Assembly: GCF_003437535.1 (NCBI RefSeq)
Contig: NZ_QSQT01000040.1
Coordinates: forward strand, 1 to 28,512
Direction of reading: 5' to 3'
Length of the DNA stretch: 28,512 nucleotides
From: Phocaeicola plebeius
Lineage (GTDB): Bacteria > Bacteroidota > Bacteroidia > Bacteroidales > Bacteroidaceae
Positions 16,747 to 25,070 of this stretch are shown in pieces (positions within the stretch are counted from its first letter, which is position 1; each line of letters begins with the position of its first letter). Under the pieces are notes generated by a model. The model was not told the DNA's origin. It did not search any database and saw nothing but the letters and a program-made list of their open reading frames with translations. A program made the translations under genes and the position numbers.

Positions 16747-18642
16747 TCAATCAAGACTAACCTTCATCACAAATCCTCCACGCGGCAGACAGTCCACCTC
16801 ATGTACAGCTTTCTTCAAACCAGAAAGCATCTGTATATCAAACTGATTACGTTCTTCTCCATCGGCATACAAAGTGATTTCTTTGACAGGTTCCTGAATA
16901 AAGCTCAAATCCACAACAAGCGATTTCTTCTCGTTTGTTCCGTTCAAGCCGGCAATATACCAGCAAGCACCACTCTTCCGGGCAAGCACCACATAGCTGG
17001 AAGGATAACCGCTCAGCAATTTCGTATCGTCCCAAACGGTGGGAAGCGAAGAGATAAACGAACGTATTTCAGCTGGTTGGGCATGGTATCCTTCGGGGCG
17101 GTCGGCCAAATGCTGCAAGGCAGATTCAAACGCAACCAGCAGAGCCAGTTCATGCCCGTTCGAAGTGATATGTGGATGCTGAGAGTCTGTAAAAGTACAA
17201 GGAGTATAGTCCATCGGGCCCACTACATTACGCGTAAAAGGCAACGTACAATTATGCCATGCCGCACTGTCGGTCAGTGTCTCCTTATTATTATACCATT
17301 CTGCTCCATATACTCCTTCCACCGACATCATGTGAGGATAGGTGCGCTGCCAACCTCGCGGAATAGGAGCTCCATGAAAGTTTACCATCAAATGATATTT
17401 AGCCGCATCCTCCAGAATGTCCACAAAATAATTCATCGTAGATATACTGTCCTGGCTAAAGAAATCTACTTTTATTCCTTTCACACCCATGGACTCAAGC
17501 CAGGCAAATTCTTTCTGGCGCATGTCCGGCTTGTTCAAACGGTACAAAGGACCGAACGAACACCACGCGGTGGAAGAATTATACCATAACAAAGGAGCAA
17601 TATTCTTCTGTTTTGCATAAGCCAAGGCATCTTCCACATTGCCGCCGTTCCCCATTTCATCCCATTCCGCATCAATCAGCATATAAGGAAGGTGAAAATC
17701 TGCTGCAAAATCAATATACTTCTTTATCAGCTGATAATCTCTTGAACCGTGATTGTAAGCCCAGTAAATCCATGAAACGACTCCCGGCTTAATCCAGGAA
17801 ACATCGCTCATACGACATGGTTCACTGACATCTGTCACCAAGGTAGACTCTACCACATCAGCCAAAGAACCGATAATGGCCACGCGCCAAGGTGAACACC
17901 ATCTGCCGGAAACGTTGGTCGGTTCTGCCATCTCCACTTTGTAGCTCGATGCACTGGAGGCATTGTTCAGCCATGAACCACAATTACCTTTCGCTACATT
18001 CGCTTCTGAGATAAGGGTAAATACAGAATCTGCCACTTCAAACAATGCCGGGAATCCCCATTGTGCTGCAGTATATCCCTGCACACGTCCTTTATTTTTC
18101 AGATAGAAGTCTTCATAGGCCTGATTCAGTTTCTGTGTCCATCGGGTAATTCCTTCCTGAAAGACAAAAGCTGTGGTTTCATCGGTCACACATATCTCTT
18201 TTGCCGACTGAGGAAACACATAACGAAAAGCTATACCGTCATCATATACCCGAAGTTCCAAATCCAGCGATACGTTCTGAGCGTTCTTGAAATGAAATAC
18301 CTGCTGATATCCTTCATTCGTGCAATGACGGTGTTTACCCGTTATCATGGTATAATCCTCACGTATAGGAGTCACGGCGGAAGAAGACACATAATCAAAT
18401 TCGTCTCCGGATGTAGGCTGAAGTTGAAGTCCTATATTCTTTAACTGAACTACCGGAACCGAAGCATCTCCTTTTTTATAAATCACACGCAATCCTTTCG
18501 CCGGATTATCCCAGCTCACTCCTATTTTCTTATTAGGAGAGTATAAATCATTACCTGCTTGCACTGTCATACCGAAAAAGAATACACATACTACTAAAAG
18601 AAGGCATGCTTTCCATGAATTAGAAATTAATTGTCTGTACAT
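16747..18642 (-). CDS. Exported GH97 glycoside hydrolase, retaining alpha-galactosidase type
   Basis: This 631-residue protein has a signal peptide (about 1-29, ending MTVQA). It has the three-part GH97 layout: an N-terminal beta-sandwich (about 30-275), a TIM barrel (about 285-540, with SWIYWAYNHG and YMLIDAEWDEMG), and a small C-terminal beta domain. D393 in GIKVDFF and E448 in VYGAEWYN match the nucleophile and acid/base of the retaining alpha-galactosidase BT1871, including the 55-residue spacing. Inverting members such as SusB lack the Asp at the first position. It should therefore remove alpha-galactose, though retaining GH97 enzymes with other specificities cannot be ruled out. It has its own promoter and terminator, and its promoter carries a variant of the locus operator. 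Confidence 0.92.
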   Translation of the reverse strand: MYRQLISNSWKACLLLVVCVFFFGMTVQAGNDLYSPNKKIGVSWDNPAKGLRVIYKKGDASVPVVQLKNIGLQLQPTSGDEFDYVSSSAVTPIREDYTMITGKHRHCTNEGYQQVFHFKNAQNVSLDLELRVYDDGIAFRYVFPQSAKEICVTDETTAFVFQEGITRWTQKLNQAYEDFYLKNKGRVQGYTAAQWGFPALFEVADSVFTLISEANVAKGNCGSWLNNASSASSYKVEMAEPTNVSGRWCSPWRVAIIGSLADVVESTLVTDVSEPCRMSDVSWIKPGVVSWIYWAYNHGSRDYQLIKKYIDFAADFHLPYMLIDAEWDEMGNGGNVEDALAYAKQKNIAPLLWYNSSTAWCSFGPLYRLNKPDMRQKEFAWLESMGVKGIKVDFFSQDSISTMNYFVDILEDAAKYHLMVNFHGAPIPRGWQRTYPHMMSVEGVYGAEWYNNKETLTDSAAWHNCTLPFTRNVVGPMDYTPCTFTDSQHPHITSNGHELALLVAFESALQHLADRPEGYHAQPAEIRSFISSLPTVWDDTKLLSGYPSSYVVLARKSGACWYIAGLNGTNEKKSLVVDLSFIQEPVKEITLYADGEERNQFDIQMLSGLKKAVHEVDCLPRGGFVMKVSLD

Positions 18643-18669
18643 AATTGTTTATTCGTTTTTATTGGACTA

Positions 18670-18733
18670 CAAAATTATCCGTTCTTTCAGGAAACAAATT
18701 GCATAAAACCGTTTTATACAGGACAATATCGAT
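18670..18733 (-). promoter_or_regulatory. GH97 promoter with a variant of the shared operator
   Basis: On the minus strand TAATTTTG (18670-18677) is the -7 box. Twenty bases upstream is TTTTATGCAAT (18698-18708), matching 8 of 11 positions of the TTTAATCCTAT element. ATCGAT (18728-18733), within ATCGATATTGTCCT, starts 50 bases from the -7 box, against 51 at the other two promoters. ATCGATATTGT is identical to the distal site of the fucose operon. Confidence 0.6.
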
Positions 18734-18899
18734 ATACAAAGAGGACATAAACAATTTTTACCCCTAAAAAGTTCTTATTATATGCTGAAAAAGCGACTTT
18801 TTGCACATACTTGTGCCCTTTAACAAAACAGGACAATATGCAACAGAGCTTGATAAAGAGGAGATAACAATATAATTTTATATAAAACTTCCCCTAAAA
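18718..18899. repeat. Degenerate tandem duplication between GH97 and the DUF6242-like gene
   Basis: Three short blocks occur twice in the same order: ACAGGACAATAT (18718-18729 and 18828-18839), AAAGAGGA followed by a similar A-rich stretch (from 18738 and 18855), and CCCCTAAAA (18761-18769 and 18891-18899). The offsets drift (110, 117, 130 bases), as expected for an old duplication with small indels. Between the copies lie two small hairpins (AAAAAG-CGA-CTTTTT and GCACA-TACT-TGTGC, about 18788-18815). Confidence 0.4.
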
Positions 18900-18923
18900 G
18901 CGAGGAATCGAGGAAAAACTTTC

Positions 18924-18931
18924 TACTTTTG
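18924..18931 (+). promoter_or_regulatory. -7 box of the DUF6242-like gene
   Basis: TACTTTTG is an exact TAnnTTTG match, 30 bases before the ATG at 18962. It overlaps the TTG at 18929 that would otherwise be an upstream start, so the ATG is preferred. No clear TTTG is seen at -33. Confidence 0.5.
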
Positions 18932-18961
18932 CAACTTGTAATTAAAAGAACTCATTTGCAG

Positions 18962-20377
18962 ATGAAAATAAAGTTTTTGCCATTGATTGCAGTACTCTTT
19001 GCTGCAACATCTATAATGACATCGTGTTTGGACAATGATGTAGAACAGATTACGTATACCTCAGAAACCAGTATTACAGGATTTTCACTGGGAACATTGC
19101 ACATTGACCGTGTAGGAAAAGATAAAAATGGTTTAGATAGTCCTTATGTAGATACACTTGATTGTTCTAACTATCCATTCACCATTGACCAAATCAATAG
19201 AACCATCACAAATAAAGACTCACTCCCCGTAGGAACCTACATAGATAAGGTTATTACCAGTATCACATATGATGCGGGAATGCTAGCCTACAAACCCAAA
19301 GGCTCCGAACGTGATACCATCTGGACATCAACTGACTCTATCGATTTTACTGACCCGGTGGAATTTAAAGTGTATGCATATAGTGGTGTAGAAGGAAAAC
19401 CTTATACAATTACCATTAACGTACATAAGCAGGAACCGGACACAATTTCATGGAAGAAATTTGATACCCAACTATTCAATGCCGGAAATTTAAGTGAACA
19501 GAAAGCTGTATATGCCAACGGAAAGGTATATGTATTCGGAAAGAATGGAAACGGTACTCATATTGAATACTCAGATGTTTCAAATGACAATCCTACATCT
19601 TGGGTAGCAGTTACAAAAAATGTACCTGCAGACATCGATACTTATTCTGCCACTGCATGTGCAGAATACATCTATTTCCTGGCAGGAACTAATAAGCAAC
19701 TTTACAAACTGGATGTAAATAGCAATGAAATTACTTCTGTAGGCAGAGAAACATTTGAAATGCTGATAGGAGGAAATGACATAAAAAGTGAACTTTACGC
19801 TGTAAAAGAGGGGGAAAAAGGTAGAAAAAGTGGTATATATAAAGAAAATACATGGACAGAAGATGCCAACCCATTCACACTGTTCCCGGCAGGTAAACCT
19901 TTCTTCTCCAATACAACTACTGCGTCTTACAACAGCGATATTACCACAACAATAGCACTCTGCAATAGTACTACTGCTAATGATACGGCAGCATTGGTAT
20001 TCAATCGTATATCAAGTGACAACAAATGGGAAAAAAGAATGCAGAACCTGCCGCTTCCTAATTTGGAAAATGTCACCATGATTTACTATGACGGAAAGTT
20101 GTATGCTTTCGGTGGTGGTTACGGAGAAATCAAGCCTTTCAGCCAGTTCTATTGCTCTACCGACAACGGACTTTGCTGGAGACCTGTAACGGAATGTATG
20201 GCCTTCCCTGCAGAATTCAGTGAACTTTATACCGCACATAGCAAAAATTACTCATGTGCCGTAACTCCGAAATTGGAGAGCGAAACATCCAGAGGTAATT
20301 TTATCTGGATTGTGTGGGAAGATGGAAGTATCTGCAGAGGACGCATCAATCGGTTGGGATTTACTCCTAAATGGTAA
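18962..20377 (+). CDS. DUF6242-like lipoprotein with kelch-like repeats, function unknown
   Basis: From the chosen ATG the protein is 471 residues. A longer frame begins at a TTG at 18929, but that TTG lies in the -7 box, while the ATG gives a clean lipoprotein signal: MKIKF, a hydrophobic stretch, then the lipobox SIMTSC. After an Ig-like N-terminal region (ending near YTITINVHKQEPDT) come repeated strand patterns such as VYANGKVYVFG, YIYFLAG and YYDGKLYAFGGGYG, which look like kelch-type beta-propeller blades. It is therefore an envelope lipoprotein, perhaps surface-exposed and binding a protein or glycan. It stops 27 bases before uppS on the same strand, so the two may be co-transcribed. 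Its function is unknown, and the DUF6242 name is from memory of similar Bacteroides proteins. Confidence 0.8.
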   Translation: MKIKFLPLIAVLFAATSIMTSCLDNDVEQITYTSETSITGFSLGTLHIDRVGKDKNGLDSPYVDTLDCSNYPFTIDQINRTITNKDSLPVGTYIDKVITSITYDAGMLAYKPKGSERDTIWTSTDSIDFTDPVEFKVYAYSGVEGKPYTITINVHKQEPDTISWKKFDTQLFNAGNLSEQKAVYANGKVYVFGKNGNGTHIEYSDVSNDNPTSWVAVTKNVPADIDTYSATACAEYIYFLAGTNKQLYKLDVNSNEITSVGRETFEMLIGGNDIKSELYAVKEGEKGRKSGIYKENTWTEDANPFTLFPAGKPFFSNTTTASYNSDITTTIALCNSTTANDTAALVFNRISSDNKWEKRMQNLPLPNLENVTMIYYDGKLYAFGGGYGEIKPFSQFYCSTDNGLCWRPVTECMAFPAEFSELYTAHSKNYSCAVTPKLESETSRGNFIWIVWEDGSICRGRINRLGFTPKW

Positions 20378-20404
20378 TCTAAGAACCCTGAAAAACAACA
20401 AGCC

Positions 20405-21136
20405 ATGCTATATAAAGACCAAATAGACAAAAATCGGATACCGGCACACATAGCCATCATTATGGATGGTAACGGACGCTGGGCCAAACAGCAGGGACAC
20501 GCCCGTACTTTCGGACACCAGGCTGGCGCTGAGACCGTACATGTCATTGCGGAAGAAGCCGCACGGCTAGGCGTGAAATATCTGACTCTTTATACATTCT
20601 CTACTGAAAACTGGAACCGTCCGGTAGACGAAGTAGCCGCTTTGATGAGTTTGCTTATGGACTCCATTGAAGAAGAAACCTTCATGAAGAACAACATCAG
20701 CTTCCGCATCATCGGTGAAACAGAAAAATTGCCGGAAAACGTACTTGCACGACTGAACAAGTGTATTGAACGTACATCAAAGAACACGGGAATGTGTCTG
20801 ACATTAGCATTAAGCTATTCTTCTAAATGGGAAATCACGGAGGCTGTCAAAAAAATTGCCCGTGAAGTGAAGGAAGGAAGCCTTTCTCCCGAAGAAATTA
20901 CAGACCAGACCATCGATCGATACCTGGCTACTCATTATATGCCCGACCCGGACTTGTTAATCAGAACAGGCGGTGAAATCCGTCTGAGCAACTACCTGCT
21001 CTGGCAGTGCGCCTACGCGGAACTGTATTTCTGTGACACTTTCTGGCCGGACTTCAAGGCCGAAGAATTGTGTAAGGCTATTTGTGACTTTCAAAAAAGA
21101 GAACGCCGATTCGGCAAAACCAGTGAACAAATTTAA
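20405..21136 (+). CDS. uppS: Isoprenyl transferase (undecaprenyl diphosphate synthase)
   Basis: This 243-residue cis-prenyltransferase makes the C55 lipid carrier used for peptidoglycan and surface glycans. Motifs run in the family order: [15 protein letters not shown] with the catalytic D21, [31 protein letters not shown], and the C-terminal [18 protein letters not shown] followed by YAELYF. The middle motif reads [10 protein letters not shown] instead of the common ALNYGGR, a variant I associate with Bacteroidetes. It is cytoplasmic and membrane-associated. It is followed after 9 bases by bamA, linking lipid-carrier supply with outer-membrane assembly. Confidence 0.96.
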   Translation: MLYKDQIDKNRIPAHIAIIMDGNGRWAKQQGHARTFGHQAGAETVHVIAEEAARLGVKYLTLYTFSTENWNRPVDEVAALMSLLMDSIEEETFMKNNISFRIIGETEKLPENVLARLNKCIERTSKNTGMCLTLALSYSSKWEITEAVKKIAREVKEGSLSPEEITDQTIDRYLATHYMPDPDLLIRTGGEIRLSNYLLWQCAYAELYFCDTFWPDFKAEELCKAICDFQKRERRFGKTSEQI

Positions 21137-21145
21137 CAAAGAACA

Positions 21146-23797
21146 ATGCAAAACCGTTTTTCACTTATCCTATTGATTGCTGCATGTCTTTCGTCTGCTC
21201 CAATGGGGGGATATGCACAGGACAATAATACAACTGAACAAAGCGATAAGCCAGTTATCCTTTACAACGGAACACCTAAAAAATATGAAATCGCCGACAT
21301 CAAGGTCAGCGGAGTAAAGAACTATGAGGATTATGTCCTGATAGGTATTTCCGGCTTGGCTGTCGGACAAACTATCACCGTACCGGGAGATGACATCACC
21401 TCGGCCGTAAAAAGATACTGGCGTCATGGCTTGTTCTCTGACGTGAAAATCACTGCGGATAAGATTGTAGATAATAAAATCTACCTGTCTATCCAGCTGA
21501 CACAGCGTCCGCGTATTACCGACATCGTGATTCACGGTGTGAAGAAGAGTGAACGTGAGGATTTGCAGGCTAAACTGGGTATGGCAAAAGGTACTCAGGT
21601 TACACCGAACTTGATTGACCGTGCCAAGATTTTGATCAAGAAGCATTTTGACGAAAAAGGTTTCAAGAATGCGGAAGTAAACATCATTGAACGCGAAGAC
21701 CCGGAAAACAAGGAGCAGGTATATGTAGATGTGAACATTGACAAGAAAGCTAAAGTCAAAGTCCACCAGATTACCATTGACGGAAACGAGGTACTAACTG
21801 ACAAGAAGTTGAAGCGTGTCATGAAGAAGACCAACGAAAAAGGTAAGCTGATTAACCTTTTCCGTGCCAAGAAGTTCATCAATGAACGTTACGAAGAAGA
21901 CAAGCAGAAAATCATCGATAAATATAACGAGCTGGGTTACCGTGACGCACAGATTGTAGTAGACAGTGTATCGCCATACGATGAAAAAACGGTAGATGTC
22001 TACATGAAAATCTACGAAGGACAGAAATATTACCTTCGTGACATCACCTGGGTAGGTAACACGGTATATCCTTCTGACCTATTGAACGAACAGCTCCGCA
22101 TGAAACGCGGTGATGTATATAACCAGAAGTTGCTGAACGACCGTATCTCTAATGATGAAGATGCAATCGGTAACAACTACTATAACCGTGGATATGTGTT
22201 CTACCGCCTCGATCCGGTGGAAGTAAACATTGACGGTGACTCTATCGACCTGGAAATGCGTATCACCGAAGGTCCGCAGGCCAGTATCAGCCACGTACGC
22301 ATCAACGGTAATGACCGTCTGTATGAAAACATCGTACGTCGTGAGTTGCGTACACGTCCGGGCGACCTCTTCAGTAAGGAAGCACTGGAACGTTCTTACC
22401 GTGAAATTGCACAGATGGGACACTTCAACCCTGAAAATATCAAACCGGATGTACAGCCGAACTTCCAGGACGGTACAGTCGACATCAACTGGGGACTGGA
22501 ATCAAAAGCCAACGACCAGGTGGAATTCTCTGCTGGTTGGGGACAGACTGGTATCATCGGTAAGCTGAGTTTGAAGTTCACCAACTTCTCATTTGCGAAC
22601 TTGTTCCGCAAAAACGACAACTACCGCGGTATCCTGCCACAAGGTGACGGACAGACACTGACCATCAGTGGGCAGACCAACGGACGCTACTATCAGTCAT
22701 ACAGTGTATCGTTCTTCGATCCATGGTTTGGCGGCAAGCGCCCGAACTCATTCTCTGTTTCGGCCTTCTACTCTATCCAGACCGACGTGAGCAGTCAGTA
22801 TTACAACTCTGCTTACATGAACAACTATTACAACATGTTGAGCGGATACGGATACTACGGAGGTTATGGAAACTATTATGACAACTACGAATCTTACTAC
22901 GACCCTGACAAGTCAATCAAGATGTTCGGTGTATCTGTAGGATGGGGTAAACGTCTGCGCTGGCCGGATGACTACTTTACCTTGTCGGCTGAATTGTCTT
23001 ACCAGCGATTCATGCTGAAAGACTGGAGTTACCTCTATATCAAACTGAACAACGGACAGTACATGAACACCGGTAACTGTAATAACCTGAGCTTGAACCT
23101 GACCTTGTCACGTAACTCTACGGATAACCCGATTTTCCCGCGTTACGGTTCAGAATTCTCGGCTTCTTTGCAGATTACTCCGCCGTACTCTCTGTTCAGC
23201 AAGAAGGACTACTCTACTTACGGTAAAGACAACTACCACGATGCTGCCAGCATGTACAAGTGGATTGAATACCACAAGTGGAAATTCAAAGCCAAGACTT
23301 ATACAGCCTTGATGGATATCCAGAAATGTCCGGTTATCATGACCCGTACAGAATTCGGTATCCTCGGTCACTTCAACAAATACAAACGTTCACCGTTTGA
23401 AACCTTCTACGTGGGAGGTGACGGTATGACTGGTTACAGTTATAACTACGCATCCGAAACCATCGCCCTTCGTGGATATGAAAACGGTTCATTGACTCCG
23501 TACGGAAGTGAAGGTTATGCTTACATCCGTCTGGGTGCCGAGCTCCGCTACCCGCTGATGCTGGAAAACTCTACCAGTATCTATGCACTGGGCTTCGTGG
23601 AAGCAGGTAACGCATGGAACAACGTGACCGACTTTAACCCCTTCCAGTTGAAACGTTCTGCCGGATTCGGTGTACGTATCTTCCTGCCGATGATTGGTAT
23701 GATGGGTATTGACTGGGCTTACGGTTTCGACAAGATTGACGGTTCAATGCAATACAGCGGAAGCCAGTTCCACTTTATCATCGGACAAGAATTCTAA
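21146..23797 (+). CDS. bamA: BamA, outer-membrane protein assembly factor
   Basis: This 883-residue Omp85 protein has a signal peptide (about 1-24, ending GGYAQ), several POTRA domains (about 45-460, with repeated patterns such as VHQITIDGNEVLTDKKLKR and YYLRDITWVGNTVYPSDLL), and a C-terminal beta-barrel ending in F (IIGQEF), as outer-membrane barrels do. The barrel contains the Omp85 motif GGDGMTGY and the related RGYENGSL. It folds and inserts outer-membrane proteins, including SusC-type barrels. A tyrosine-rich stretch (552-588) in a likely extracellular loop is unusual. It is the centre of the uppS-bamA-ompH-ompH cluster. Confidence 0.96.
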   Translation: MQNRFSLILLIAACLSSAPMGGYAQDNNTTEQSDKPVILYNGTPKKYEIADIKVSGVKNYEDYVLIGISGLAVGQTITVPGDDITSAVKRYWRHGLFSDVKITADKIVDNKIYLSIQLTQRPRITDIVIHGVKKSEREDLQAKLGMAKGTQVTPNLIDRAKILIKKHFDEKGFKNAEVNIIEREDPENKEQVYVDVNIDKKAKVKVHQITIDGNEVLTDKKLKRVMKKTNEKGKLINLFRAKKFINERYEEDKQKIIDKYNELGYRDAQIVVDSVSPYDEKTVDVYMKIYEGQKYYLRDITWVGNTVYPSDLLNEQLRMKRGDVYNQKLLNDRISNDEDAIGNNYYNRGYVFYRLDPVEVNIDGDSIDLEMRITEGPQASISHVRINGNDRLYENIVRRELRTRPGDLFSKEALERSYREIAQMGHFNPENIKPDVQPNFQDGTVDINWGLESKANDQVEFSAGWGQTGIIGKLSLKFTNFSFANLFRKNDNYRGILPQGDGQTLTISGQTNGRYYQSYSVSFFDPWFGGKRPNSFSVSAFYSIQTDVSSQYYNSAYMNNYYNMLSGYGYYGGYGNYYDNYESYYDPDKSIKMFGVSVGWGKRLRWPDDYFTLSAELSYQRFMLKDWSYLYIKLNNGQYMNTGNCNNLSLNLTLSRNSTDNPIFPRYGSEFSASLQITPPYSLFSKKDYSTYGKDNYHDAASMYKWIEYHKWKFKAKTYTALMDIQKCPVIMTRTEFGILGHFNKYKRSPFETFYVGGDGMTGYSYNYASETIALRGYENGSLTPYGSEGYAYIRLGAELRYPLMLENSTSIYALGFVEAGNAWNNVTDFNPFQLKRSAGFGVRIFLPMIGMMGIDWAYGFDKIDGSMQYSGSQFHFIIGQEF

Positions 23798-23810
23798 CAC
23801 TTAAAAACCA

Positions 23811-24332
23811 ATGATTATGAAGAGACTCATTTTATCCGTTATGCTGTTAGTGGCCGCCGTAGGCATGGCCTCAGCACAGAAATTCGCCCTGATAGATATG
23901 GAGTATATCCTCAAGCAGATACCTTCTTATCAACAGGCCAACCAACAGATGGAGTCACTGTCAAAGCAATGGCAAAGCCAGATTGAGGCCAAAGCCAATG
24001 AAGCGAAGAAGCTGTACGAAGATTACCAGAAAAGCGCCAACACGCTTTCTGCTACTCAGAAAACCAGCAAAGAGGAAGCTATCGTAGCCAAAGAGAAAGA
24101 AGCGGCAGAGCTCCGCAAGCAATATTTCGGACCGGAAGGTGAACTGATGAAGAAACGCCAGGAGCTGATTTCTCCGATTCAGGATGCCATCTACAATGCA
24201 GTGAAAGAAATTGCTACCCAGCGCGGATACGATGCCGTAATAGACCGTGCCTCGGCACAGAGCATGATTTTTGCTTCTCCACGCATTGATATAAGCAATG
24301 AGGTTCTTGCAAAACTAGGATATTCAAATTAA
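23811..24332 (+). CDS. OmpH/Skp-family periplasmic chaperone, first copy
   Basis: This 173-residue protein has a signal peptide (to about MASAQ at 23) and the OmpH pattern: KFALIDMEYILKQIPSYQQA at the start of the mature part, a long charged coiled-coil (about 40-110, rich in K, E, Q and A), and a return segment with VDRA-like DAVIDRASAQSMIF. Skp/OmpH trimers carry unfolded outer-membrane proteins through the periplasm to BamA, which is encoded 13 bases upstream. The second Met (residue 3) is an equally likely start. Confidence 0.93.
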   Translation: MIMKRLILSVMLLVAAVGMASAQKFALIDMEYILKQIPSYQQANQQMESLSKQWQSQIEAKANEAKKLYEDYQKSANTLSATQKTSKEEAIVAKEKEAAELRKQYFGPEGELMKKRQELISPIQDAIYNAVKEIATQRGYDAVIDRASAQSMIFASPRIDISNEVLAKLGYSN

Positions 24333-24337
24333 TTTTA

Positions 24338-24345
24338 TACATTTG
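24338..24345 (+). promoter_or_regulatory. Candidate internal promoter before the second ompH gene
   Basis: TACATTTG is an exact TAnnTTTG match in the 80-base gap between the two ompH genes, 67 bases before the second ATG. No good -33 TTTG is seen. It could give extra expression of the second chaperone. Confidence 0.4.
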
Positions 24346-24412
24346 CAACCGGGTGATAATAAGCCCTGTTTTATACATCGAATTAATTAATAACAAATAG
24401 AAACTTGAGATT

Positions 24413-24967
24413 ATGTTGAAGAAAATTGCTTTTTTACTTTTACTCATCGCACCGATGAGTGTATTCGCACAAAAATTTGCGCACTTTAAATCAATGGATA
24501 TCATCCCAGTAATGCCGGAATACGCAAAGGCACAGACAGACATCCAGACTATGCAGAAACAATATGAGGACGAAATCAAACGTGCTTCTGACGAATTCAA
24601 CAAGAAATATGCAGAATACCAGCAGGAACAGAAGAACCTGCCGCAGAACATTCAGGAACGCCGCCAGAAAGAATTGCAGGAACTGAGTGAAAAAGGTATG
24701 CAGTTCCAGCAGGATGCTCAGCAGCAGTTGCAGAAAGCATACGCTGACATGATGGAACCGATTTACAAAAAACTGGAAGATGCCGTACAGGCTGTAGGTA
24801 AAGCAGGTGCTTATACTTACGTATTCGACCTGAACCGTACTGATATTCCTTACATTGACGAAGCTCAGTCAAAAGATATTACAAACGACATCAAGACTAA
24901 ATTGGGCATCAGCCTGACAGCAGTTCCTGCTACTCCAGCAGCACCTGCAGCAACTCCTGCACAGTAA
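24413..24967 (+). CDS. OmpH/Skp-family periplasmic chaperone, second copy
   Basis: This 184-residue protein has a signal peptide (about 1-19, ending SVFAQ), then the same layout as its neighbour: KFAHFKSMDIIPVMPEYAKA, a coiled-coil (about 40-115, glutamine- and lysine-rich), and a C-terminal return segment (TYVFDLNRTDIPYID). It ends in a low-complexity alanine/proline/threonine tail not found in the first copy. It is a paralogous Skp-like chaperone; paired ompH genes after bamA are common in Bacteroidetes. A strong terminator follows. Confidence 0.93.
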   Translation: MLKKIAFLLLLIAPMSVFAQKFAHFKSMDIIPVMPEYAKAQTDIQTMQKQYEDEIKRASDEFNKKYAEYQQEQKNLPQNIQERRQKELQELSEKGMQFQQDAQQQLQKAYADMMEPIYKKLEDAVQAVGKAGAYTYVFDLNRTDIPYIDEAQSKDITNDIKTKLGISLTAVPATPAAPAATPAQ

Positions 24968-24996
24968 TTAAAGAAACTCTTTGTCGTACTGACTAC

Positions 24997-25046
24997 ATGT
25001 CATTCAGAGAAACACACAAAAGATTTCTCTGAATGACATTTTTCTT
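24997..25046 (+). terminator. Strong terminator after the second ompH gene
   Basis: A perfect 16-bp stem, ATGTCATTCAGAGAAA (24997-25012) against 25024-25039, closes an 11-base loop and is followed by a T-rich tract. It ends the bamA-ompH transcript. Only about 25 bases remain before murI, so murI depends on read-through or on a promoter that overlaps the hairpin. Confidence 0.92.
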
Positions 25047-25070
25047 TTCAAACCTTTCAACCGTTTTCCC

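Noticed and set aside
16801..17589. 262-codon plus-strand frame opposite GH97
   Set aside because: It is a shadow of the GH97 coding strand with no independent evidence of translation.
18929..18961. Upstream TTG start for the DUF6242-like lipoprotein
   Set aside because: The TTG is part of the TACTTTTG -7 box, and the later ATG gives a proper lipoprotein signal peptide.
24214..24651. 145-codon minus-strand frame across the two ompH genes
   Set aside because: It is antisense to two well-supported chaperone genes and crosses their intergenic gap; its hydrophobic residues come from reading signal-peptide codons backwards.
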